Assembly (NCBI GenBank): GCA_039707465.1
Contig: CM077647.1
Span: 170,620,163 to 170,684,162, forward strand
Length of the DNA stretch: 64,000 bases
Direction: 5' to 3'
From: Rhabdophis nuchalis
Lineage: Eukaryota > Chordata > Lepidosauria > Squamata > Natricidae
Part shown: one piece after another, positions 44,301 to 56,300 of the stretch
Numbering within the stretch: position 1 is the stretch's first letter
Layout of the letters: the number at the start of each line of letters is the position of its first letter
Program-made: the position numbers and the translations under genes
Notes under the pieces: model-generated
Databases searched by the model: none
The model's input: the letters and a program-made list of their open reading frames with translations, nothing else
Told to the model about the DNA's origin: nothing

Positions 44301-47300
44301 CCCTGATGCTGAAGGCTGCTGATTTAAGCTAGCTGCTTTGTAAGGCTGGAAGTTCGAAGCCAGCACTTTTCAACCGGACGAGTTTCAGCTCTATGTTTTT
44401 TATGAATGTAACTTGACACTTGGGAAGACCCTTCCGCTCGATCCCTTCCCCCAAATAGATGTGCTTAAAAAAATTTGAACGGTCATTTTATCAATTTATT
44501 ATTATTATTTTTTTATTAAATTTCTATCCCGCACCTTCTCCTGTATACGGACCCAGGGCGGCACACAGGCAATTAAAAAGAAAACATATATACAAATACG
44601 GCAATTACTAAAACCCATATTAAACTAGTTACCCTGTGCTAAAAATATTATAAAATCCCTCGAATTAAAATTTACAGCTAATGAAAGTCCATATCGGGTG
44701 ACTATGCTAGGCCGGCATGTTAAAATAGATGCGTTTTAAGACGCTGGCGGAAAATAAAGACACATAAAGACACTGAATCTGATTGCTGGTTCTGCCCAGT
44801 TTATGAAGTCAAGTGCTCCTCGGATTATTTTACTGTGCTCTTCATAATCTCATCTGCACATACCGTACTTTTTGGAGTATAAGATACATTTACCCCACCC
44901 TAAAAGAGGGTGAAAATTTGGATGTGTCTTATACACCGAATGTAGCTCCGCCCACCCAGCATCCTCCCCTCTGCCTCCCAGCAATTTGCCTCCTTGCAGC
45001 AAACAGCTTATTTCAGCTTCAGCACAGCCTGATTAGCACAAGTAGCTGATTATCGGTTGGATCATCCTGACCATCAGCTTTTTCAGGCTGCAGGGATTGC
45101 CACTGCCTATTGTCCTATTTTTGGCCTTCACATTCCGTATTTGGCCTCTGCGCGCCCTGTTTTCGGCCTCCACGCGTCCCATTTTCCATCCATTCTAATC
45201 CGAATAGGGTGTGTGGAGGCTAAAAACCGGATGTGGATGCCGAAAATGGGAGGCGGCAATAGGCAATGGCAATCTCTGAAGCCTGAAACAGCTGATTGTC
45301 GGGAGGCTGATCCAATCAACAATCAGCTGCTTGTGCTAATCAGGCTGTGCTGAAACTGAAACAGGCTGTTTGCTGCAAAGAGGCAAATTGCTGGGAGGCA
45401 GAGACAGATTTCCCCCCCCCCCCCCCCTTGTTTTCCTCCCCAAAAGCTAGGTGTGTCTTATACTTCGGAGCGTCTTACTATGAAAAATACGGTATTTTCA
45501 TTCAAACCCGCAGCAAACCTCCCTTCCCTTTTTGACGCAGGTGCTAGGCCTAAATCTAGGAAACCACGCTTTTCTGATACAAATGGAAGGAGGGTGTGTG
45601 TTGTTTTTTTTCCATTGACCCAATAAAACATAAACTCATCCCAGAGGAGCCTGGGTGACATTTCCATAGAGTTAAAAACTACCATAGAGTTAAAAACTTC
45701 CCGCAAAAATAAATAAATTCCAAACTGAAAGATCCTGGCTGCATGAAGGAGCAGATGAGAAACTGTGGCTGGGCGGTGGATAGCAATAGCACTTACACAC
45801 TGCTCCACAATGCTTTTACAGTCCTCTCAAAGCGGTTTGACAGAGTGAGCCTATTTCCCCCAACAATCTGGGTCCTCATTTTACCCAGAAGGATGGAAGA
45901 CTGAGTCAACCTTGAGCCTGGTGAGATTCGAACTGCCAAATTGCAGGCAGCTGGCAGCCAGCAGAAGTAGCTTGCACTACTGCACTCTACTACATCACCG
46001 TGGCTGATACAATGGATTCCCTCTCTCTCCCCTTGCTCAAAGCACAGTTCCTTTATTTGCTCAGGGTCCGTGCTGCTGGTAATAGCAATTTTGGTTCATT
46101 GGTTCCTTGCTTCTCCAGCTTTTGGTCTCCTCCTCTGTCGGATTGGCTCTCTCACAGCTTTTAAGTGATGATGTCATTTCAGGATTGATGAGTGAATGTC
46201 CGGCCTGTTTTTTCTCCCCCTGGCAACGGGGAAAGGTGAAGAGGGGAAAGGTTGGGGGGAAGGACGGGACTCTTGTGTAGGAAAGATGGGGCGCAGCGCC
46301 AACCTGGTTGGGAGAAAGGCGCTTGCCCATCTGCGCAAAGAGCACCGGCTTCTCCAACCCTCCCTCCCTCCTTCCCATGGCGCAACTCTGGCAAGGATTC
46401 GGGGAGAGCTTTAACCTAAAATGGACTCCAGCCGCACGCATTTCCTTGGGGGACCAGAGCAGGAGTTCGGCTAGGGCCAGGATGTTGCGAGCCCAGGAGA
46501 CGCCGCCTCTGGGCAAGACCCACGGAGGACCGGAGGCATCCAGCCCACTGCTGGTGGTGCTGCTGCTGCTGGTGGTGCACCATCCTTCCCTCTTGGGAAC
46601 CACAAGCTCGCTTACCATTGCTTGGCTGCCAACGCCGGCTGCTCTTATCTCATGCGGCAGCGGCGCCTCCTCCTTCTCTTCCTGGCCGTGCCTTGCAGAC
46701 TTGCACGCATTTTTGGCCCTGGGTGCCCAGCAGAGCCGGACTCTGACGCCCACTGCTTGAGCCCCCGAGGAGCGGCCTGGGCTGTGCTCAGGAAGGGGAG
46801 GGAATTTGAGCTTCGGAAAGGTGGCCTGCTTGCCTTTATCTCTCGCGCACCGGCAGAAAGCATTGCCGGGGCCGGGGGCACCTCTGAGCCAACCCAGCTG
46901 GTCTTTGCTTTCTTTCCCCCCACCCGCCTTTCTCCAGCAGAGTAGATGAAGGAAACTGGTTCCGGGGTAACGGTGCGCTTCCGGCAGCAGCCAGGTCCAC
47001 ACAGGACACGCCGAATCTAGTGCTTGAATGGGAGCTCTGCCAGGTTCGCCAAGGCACTGGAATGGCAACTCCTGTGCACAAGGCTGAGCTGGTAGCACAC
47101 GGCAGCAGCGGAGATGCCCTTGCTCTGCATAGAGTTAGTCAAGGGCATTGTGAGGCTAGGAGTCGCGTTAGAGGGGAGCGGAAAAGCCGCTCGCACAACC
47201 CCCCCTCCAGTTGGGCATAGCACTGCTGACCGACCTAGCGGTACCCCAAAGGCACCAAGCAACTTGAGCACCTTTGCCCCCCACCTCGTTCCTGCGGCTT

Positions 47301-50300
47301 GGTGTCTTCGGGATACCGCTGGGTTGGTGAGCGGTGCTCTGCCTGGCCAGAGGGGGGGGGGGGCTTGTCCAGGGGGCTTATTTGTGGAGGAGGGCTTAAA
47401 TTTTTCCCATGAGGAAAAATGTGGCATGGTCTTATTAGCGGGACATGTCGTTTCGGGGAAACACGGTATACATACTGTCATAAAATGAGACAAACAAATT
47501 GGAAAATGCAAGCACACAACCAAAATTCTGTTTTAAATCAAGAATTTATTTCATGAGCAATTTAGAACATGAAAAGCCAACATTATACGTCAATACTTCA
47601 ATAAGACAATACTTGCATCAACAACTTATTGCAATAAGATATTAGCTAGGTCCATCAAGGAGCAGCTACCAACAATGGTTGATATTAAATTTAACGTTCA
47701 CTTTTATACCTTCATTTAATATGTCTCCTGTTCCTCTGGAATATTACCAGGGTAACTTCCTCATTTCACAGTGCCATCCTGTAGTTGGCGCATTTCAATG
47801 CGCTCATATGAAATCTACCATCTGCAACTTTCAGTTCCTTATTTCTTAATGTTCCAGATGTTTCATGTTCAAAATATCTCCCAAACTGATTATATTTCAA
47901 TTGCAAGTCGCAATACGGATTACAAATATTTCATTCGTTTGCAGGTTCTAAAGCAAGTACTGTAATGTAATGTCTTATAAGATATCTCAATAGGAACATA
48001 GGCCAGGTAAAGAATCGAAGAGTACAGGTGTAGGAAGAAAGATAGGGTTATTTTCTCATATCACTTTCGTTGGCAGGGTGATGTCTCTGCTTTTTAGCAT
48101 GCTGTCTAGATTTGCCATAGCTTTCCTCCCCAGAAACAACCATCTTTTCATTTCTTGGCTGCAGCCCCCATCTACGGTGATCTTGGAGCCCAGGGAAATA
48201 AAATCTGTCACTACCTCCATTTCTCCCCCATCTATTTGCCAGGAATTGAGAGAACCGATTGCCATGATCTTATTTTTCTTAATGTTGAGTTTCAACCCAA
48301 CTGTTGCACTCTCCTTCTTCACCCGCATCAAGAGGCTAAAATATAGCACATGGCTAATAACTAAAGAGAGTAGAGGTTGGTGAAAACATAGAATATCACT
48401 TCTAGGTAAATGGCTAAGGATAACAGGTGGTCAGTCCTTGACTTACGACCACAACAGAGCCCAAAATTTTAAATGAGCCTGTCCCCGTTTTTTGACCTTG
48501 CTTGCCACAGTTGTTAAGCGAACCACCTCAGTTAAATTAGTAATACGGTTGTTAGGCAAATCAGGCTTCCCCATTGATGTTGCTCATCAGAAAGTCGCAA
48601 AAGGGGATCACGTGATCACCCTCTCCCCCCAAGATGCTGCAACCGTCATAGATAAAGAGTCCTGTGGGCAGCATCTGAATACTTACCCCGTGACTTTGGG
48701 GAATGCGGCAACGAAAGGCAGTCCTAAGTCACTTTCCTCTAGCGCCGTCGTAACTAGGAATGGTCGCTAAACGATGCAGACCCAAGGAAGCATCTAGATC
48801 TGTAAGAGGGCCCAAGGCAAGTCCAACAGGGGAGACGGATTCTGGTAGATGTGCCTAAGAAAAGTGGCAGTTGCCCGTTGAGCACAAGCCAATCCCAAAA
48901 CGAAGGCATCGCGACCGCAAACAGGAGCCAATCTGTAGGAGAGGGAAGCCAAGACAGGCATATGCAAGCACCAATGAACAAGCATGGCTTTACGAAATGC
49001 CAGACAGCAGCCTGGACCCTTTAAGAGGAAATGGAACTTTTTTTCTTTCTCTTTTCCTGTGTAAGAATCAGAAGTCACTTTACTTAGCGCTGCACTCAAG
49101 TCCATCATCTCACCGCAGCATCTTATTGCTTCTGCTTCTCCAGGATTTTAAATAGACCGTCTAACTTGAACTCAAAGTCTGGTAAATTTGCTTATATGAT
49201 ATTCTCTCAGGGCTTTTTAAATTTTTATTTAAATTTTTTCCCCTTGAATTTAATTCATTATGACGTCCGTGTAAAGTTATTTACTCGAAGCCTGGCTAAA
49301 GTAGATTTAATTCAGTTTGGTTTCCTTATCTTTGTTCACCACAACGACTTAAAAAGGAAGTGAGCTTGCCAGGAGGTTTCATGCAGATGCTGCGTTATAA
49401 ATAGGTCTAGAAAAGTTTAAACGGTCCTTGATTAAAAACACGAACTGAACCAAACTCATCCCAGAAACTTGGAACATGATGTGACCCGCTGAGGTGTTTG
49501 AATTGGCTTGTTGATTTTGACTTTATAAACTGTCTTCTTAGTGGCAAATTACAGGCAGACATTTATTTATCTATTAATTTATTTAGTTTGTCAAAGATAG
49601 CAGGTATAAATACAAACATGGACATGAACGAAAGAAATGAATACATGTAAATGGGGACAGTAGGACAGGGACGGTAGGCATACTGGTGCGCTTATGCACA
49701 CCCCCTTTATGGACCTCTTAGGAATGGGGTGACGTCCACAGTAGAAAATTTAAGGTTGAAGCTGTTGAAGTTTAAGGTTGAAGATTTGGCAGGTATTGTA
49801 AAGAAACCGAATAAATATAGAATAGAATAACAGAGTTGGAAGGGACATTGGAGATCTTCTAGTCCAACCCCCTGCTTAGGCAGGAAACCCTACATCACTT
49901 CAGACAAATGTTTATCCAACATCTTCTTAAAAACTTCCAGTATTGGAGCAATCACAACTTCTGGAGGCAAGTTGTTCCACTGCTTAATTGTTCTAACCAT
50001 CAGGAAATTTCTCCTTAGTTCCAAGTTGCATCTCTTCTTGATTAGTTTCCACCCATTGCTTCTTGTTCTACCCTCAGGTATCTTGGAGAATAGTTTGACT
50101 CCTTCTTTATGATAAAGCCTGAGATATTGGAAGACTGCTATCATGTCTCCCCTAGCCCTTCTTTTCATTAAACTAGCCATACCCAGTTCCTGCAACCCTT
50201 CTTCATATGCTTTAGCTTCCATTCCCCTATAATTTATATAATTTATTTGGCTTCTTTACAATTGCATCCAGCCCTTAGCTTTGGGGAACCGTCTCTGAGT

Positions 50301-53300
50301 CTTAATAGCCAGGGCGAACCTGCTTCTTCCAATTGAAGGAGAGGTCAAAAGACTCCCTAAAAATTTAGCATCTTGTTAAGGAATTCTTATTTTAGGTTCC
50401 CAGACATTTCACAATCTGTTGCTATAATATAAGGAGTAATGGAAACAGCTTGCTCAGCAAAACCTTCAGGAATGCTTGCTCTGATTTAATTTAGCCGTGA
50501 TATAAAGTAATTAAATAGAACAGACCAGAATACAGAAGGGACCTTGGAGGTCTTCTAGTCCAACCCCTGCTCAGGCAGGAAACCCTATAGCATTTCAGAC
50601 AAATCATTGTCCAAATTCTTCTTAAAAACCTCCAGAAGCGGGGCACCCACAAGTTCTAAAGTAGAACTGTTCCACTGATTAATTATTCTCACCGTCAGGA
50701 AATTTCTCCTTAATTTTAGGTTGCTTTTCTCTTTGATTAGTTTCCATCCATTACTTCACATCCTCTCTCTTTTTTGTGGCAGCCCCTTAGATATTGGAAG
50801 ACTGCAATCATGTCACCCCTAGTCCTTCTCCTCTTTACATTAGACATAATATTTCATTAAATTAGACACCTCTAGTCCTTCTCTTCTTTAAACTAGACAT
50901 ATTACTGTTTTCCCCTGAAAATATAAGACCCAGTCATATATTTTTTGCCACCAAAAAAGGCACCAGGTCTAAAAGGGGATCCAAGGCTAGCAAATACTGG
51001 AAATTGTGCAAATGATTATATAGATGTTACTGGCAATGTGTGAATGCCTAGAAAATCTACCATATTGTTTGGAGTATGACGCACATTTTCCCTCAAAAAA
51101 GAGGCTGAAAATCTGGATGCGTCTTATGCACTGAATACAGCATTTTTTGCCTTCTGAACCCTGTCCCCTTCACCAAAATGGCTGTGCAGAGCCTTTAGAG
51201 GCTTTCAGAGTGTTCCTGGGGCCTGGGGAGGGCAGAAATGGGCAAAAACTGAGGTGATTTTTGCTCAGTTTTGCCCCCTACCCCCAGGAGCACTCTAAGT
51301 CTCCTAAAGGCTATGCATGTTGCTTTTTTTGACAAAAAACAGGCCTGTTTTTGTGAAAAATGGGCCGTTTTAGGGGGGTCTGCAGAGTGCATACACTTTT
51401 TTAAAAAAAATTGCCTCTTCAAAATCTTGGTGCGTTTTATACTCTGAAAAATAATCTAATCAAATGTGTGAGGGTTTTAGACTAACATACGAAGAACGGT
51501 TGCAGGAACTGGGTATGTCTAGTTTAATGAAAAGTAGGGCCAGGGGAGACATGATAGCAGTCTTCCGATGTCTCAGGGTTTATCATAAAGAAGAGGGAGT
51601 CAAACTATTCTCCAAAGCACCTGAGGGCAGAAGAAGAAGCAATGGGTGGAAACTAATCCAGGAGAGAAGCAACTTGGAACAGGAGAAATTTCCTGACAGT
51701 TAGGACAATTAATCCGTGGAACAACTTGCCTCCAGAAGTTGTGAATGTTCCAACACTGGAAGTTTTTAAGAAGATGTTGGATAAAAATTTGTCTGAAGTG
51801 GTGTAGAGTTTCCTGAGAGAGAACTGGATTGCTGTTTGTCTGAAATTATATAGACCAGGAGTGTCAAACTCAAGGCCTGGGCACCAGATCTGCCCATGGG
51901 TTGCTTAGATCCGGCCTGCGGGGTCACCCTAGAAATAGTGGAGGACCGCCCTATGGTGCCTCTGCCAGTGAAAACGACCTCAGAAGCATGAAACACTCCC
52001 CCACCCCCGGCTGAGCTCCGTTTTCGCTGGCTGTGGACTGCAGGAAGCCGAACTAAAAACAAAAGGAGAAAATTTTCCCCTTTGGCATTTGAGCATTCAA
52101 GAAGAGACAGGAAAGGAGGAAGGCAATGGCAAAAAAGAAGGAAAGATGGGAAAGAGAGCAAGGAAGGAAAATGAAGGAGAAGGAAGAAGAGGGAAGGAAA
52201 AAGAAGAGGGAGGGAGAAGATTATAGTGAGGGATGGAGGCAGTAGTGAAATCGAATTTTTTTGCCACCAGTTTTGTGGGCGTGGCTTGGTGGTGGGGGTC
52301 ATATGACTGGGTGGGCACGGGCAACTTTTTTTCACTTTTTAAAGCGTTTTCCCCCCTACCTATTCACCCGAACCAGCAGGAAACTTTTTTTTAAAAAAAA
52401 AGTGTGTGAGGGGGGGAAGTTCCAACGATCGCGCGGATCAGCTGTAACTGCACGATCGTTGGCACCTTTTTTTTCACTTTTCAAAGCATTTTTCCCCCTA
52501 CCTATTCCCCCGAACCAGCAGGGGAAAAAATGCTTTAAAAAGCAAAAAAAAAAGAGGTTCCAATGATCACAGCTGATCGTCAGAACCTTTTTTTCCCCAC
52601 TTTTCAAAGCATTTTTTTTTACTACCGGTTCTGGCGAAGAGGTAGTAAAAATGCTTTAAAACGTGAAAAAAAGAATTCTGTGACAATCAGCTGTGTCGCG
52701 TGATCGTGGGAACATTTCCCCCCCCCCCCTCTCTCACTTTTTAAAGCATTTTTTTCTACCTGTTCAGGCAAACCTTAGCTTTCTTTACTGGTTCTAGCAA
52801 ATCTGTCAGAACCTGTAGCAGGAGGGAGAGTCTGAGGTAAGTCCTGCCTTGGCACTTGGCCACCACAGGTCCTCCCGACACGAGTGATGTCGAGCTGGCC
52901 ACGCCCCCTGCCACGCCCTCTCCCCTTCCGAGATCAAACACAACCCTGATATATTGCTTAAGTCAGCGTTTGTTAACCTGAGGAACTTTCAGACCTGTGG
53001 ACTTCAACTCCCAGAATTCCTCAGCCCGCCTGGGAGTTGGACTCCACTCTTTTTTTTTTTTTATATTGAAAAAGTTTTATTGGTTTTACAGTTTTTCAAT
53101 AGGATAGGGTAAGGGATACAAAGAAATTTTGAGAGCATTCACGTCCAAGTCGTCGGCCCTACCGGGACATCACAATAGATCATTAATAAAAAACATTTTC
53201 CATACACTACAAAGTAAAAGCAAGTACATATTTCTAAGTTCTCAGTTCTATGCTGTCAGTCATTTACAAAAATCCAGATGCACATGTTATATTATACAAT

Positions 53301-56300
53301 GTTATTCAAAAAATCAAGGCAAAGTTATTTTTTAATCTAAGTCTCTTGGCAATTGTATCTTCTATCTCTCCTTCCAGGCCCCCAGCGGGCGGGGCTGTGG
53401 CCCCCCCTGGATCTTCCCCCAGGACAGAGGAATGTTTTTTTAAAAAGGCTTCCGCCTCAGCAACTGTTTTAATCCTCACTCTTCCTCCTTCCCAGAACAC
53501 CAGCATCCCTTCGGGCATCACCCACCTAAACCAGATCCCGTGGTCAAACAATTTTTTGGACAAGAAGGAAAATTTCCTCCTTGCTTCTTTAATCTTTCTT
53601 GGGATCTGCTTTAGGATAGCAACCTCCTTTTGTTGGTAAATTAACGGACCTCCTCTTTGCACTTTCAAGATTTCCTCTCTGGTTGACCTTCTAACAAATT
53701 TAACATGTATCTCTCTGGGTACTTCATTTATCCTGGCATATGCAGAGTTTATTCTGTAGGCTAGGTCAATGTCCCCCCTGATCTCATCCTTAGGTTTATG
53801 TAAATAGTCTGCTATAATTGTGCTCATGAGTTCAGGGAGACATTCACCAGTTTCCTCAGAAACATTCTGAAATCTCAAAAGTATGTCATCCTTTCCATAT
53901 CAATCCTAGACACATGCCCATTTATTTCCACAACCTCATTAGTAACATTTTTAATCTCTCCCTTAGCCCCCACCAGCCCCCCTTCCAGTTCTTCATTCTT
54001 CTGTGTGTTCTCCAGCACTTGCTTCCGTGTGTCCAATAATTCCTTTTTAAAGTTGATATTTTCTGCTCTCTGGGCCTTGATTTCTTGTACCAAAGTTTGT
54101 ATAACAGATTCAAGAGAGGCCATCCTTAATTCTAAGCTTGCCAGTGCTGATTCTTGTGCCATGGTTAGCTGTTAAAGTCGGTGCCACTAAAATGGCGTTT
54201 TTTGGGTGGGGCTGTTGAGGCAAGTCAGGAGCCAAAAGTTCAGTTCAGGGTTGTAAAGTTCAGGAACCAAGAGAGAAACAATTTTCCAAGTCAATAAGTA
54301 TAATAACGAAGGCACTCCAGAAAAGAAATCACAAATCCAAAAAAATTTTTTTTTTCTTCAGTAACCAGAGGGAGTCCAAATCACAAAGAGACGCTGGAAA
54401 TTTTCCATAAGTAAAATAGTCATTCAGGGACAAAGAGAAGCCATTTTCACCGCCCAGACAGAGCCAGAAGGAGAGAGTGGTAAAAAAAAAATGTTTCAAA
54501 TCAGCCAGACCTAGATACATTTTTTCAAAGACAAACCGCAGACCACTTTCCCTTGTTTCAAACAGTCCAGATTAAAGATATCCACTTCCTCGCAGCGAGG
54601 AGCCATTCTTAAGTGCCGCTTTAGTCCGAGGGTGGGTTTAACAAGCAGACACCCCCCTCCAAGTTCTTTCAGCCCAGGCTGACAGCAGAAAAAAAAATGT
54701 TTAAAACCACTCACTTTCACCCTCGCAGCCGAAGCCCCGGGAAGCCTTCCGACTCAGGCGGCCAGCTCTCTTCATATTTTCAAAACGATGCCGCCCGCCA
54801 TTGGCGAAGGGGAAACCCCCCGCAGCATGTCCTCCTCCACCTAAGCCGAAGACAAGGGTCGCTTCCCAGCTGCCGCTGGGGGAGGACGACCCAGGCAAGC
54901 CGGCTTTACGGGAGACCCCCAAAAACGGGGCGTCTCGCCCCCGTGGGGGGGCAGGAAAAGAAACAAAGCGGCGAGCGAGCCCTAGGCTCGCCCGTCGCTG
55001 CTGGAGCCGGAACCGGAGTTGGACTCCACTCTTAATCAAAATGAATTAACGGAGTTGAAGTCCACAGGTTCCAAAAGTCCCTCAGTTGACAAACACTGGT
55101 TAGAGGTCTATAGAGATTCTCTGTCATCCAGGTCATGGTTGTCCAAAAGATGCTTTTTCAGGAGGAAACTGGACTTTCTTGTTTTTTCTGGGAAGACGTT
55201 TTGCTTCTCATCCAAGAAGCTTCTTTAGCTCTGACATGATAGTGAGGAATGGAAGGATTTATATAACAGACTTTTAGCTATACAATTCCGGATGAACATC
55301 CTTGGAATGGTGTGGGAGTAGGATAGGCTTTCCAGAGGAGAAAAATAATGGCGGACTACAGGGACCATTAGCCCTCCTTGAGGACACAGGTAAACATCCA
55401 AGTGTTTCAAGAACCCTCTAGAAAGGATGCAAATAACCAGCTGTCTGCAAGGAATATACCGTATTTTTCAGAGTATAAGATGCACCTTTTTCCCACAAAA
55501 AAGAGGGATAAAATCTGGGTGCGTCTTATGCACTGAAGACAGCACTTTTTTGCCTCCTGAAACCCCGCCCCCTTCACCAAAGTAGGCTGTGCATTGCCTT
55601 TAGGAGGCTTCCAGAGTGCTCCTGGGGACGGGGGAGGGCACAAATGAGCAAAAAATGGGCTGTAATATTAATCTGTCTGTTGAATTCTAACCTTAATGTA
55701 TGTTTCAATTTGTCGATCCTCTTTCCCCATATTTTTAGTTCCTTGTTTTGAAGGATGTAGGGAGTTGGGCTATTAGAAATGAGGAACTTAATGCTGGCAG
55801 TATGTACTATAATAAGAATGTTAAAATATTGAGGTAGAAGGAAGGGGAAACTGCCCCAGTTGCCACCATGTTTCCCTGAAAATAAGACCCGGTTTATCTT
55901 GTTTTCAGCCCCAAAATAAGCACTAGGCCTTATTTTGGGGGGATGTCATGCCCATTTACCTTGGGACCACTGCAGCTACGCATCCCACACATGGACACCT
56001 GTCGTGCAGTTGCCCGTTTTTTTTTTTTGCAAATATTTTTTTTGTTACTAATTTAAAATCATTTTTGTAAACAAAGTGTCCGGGTTTTTTTCCCTTTTAC
56101 ATTCTCCCATATACATAATTTATTTTACATCATAATACCATTTTTATTTTTAACCATATTATTTTCTTCCCAAATTTCCATCTTAAACTTATTTTTTTCT
56201 TAACTCATAAACAATACCATTTTACTGCCCCTTCAGAAGTAAATCAAATTTATCATTTCATTTTCTACCTGTTATGCTATTTTCAATAGGTGGCATATAT

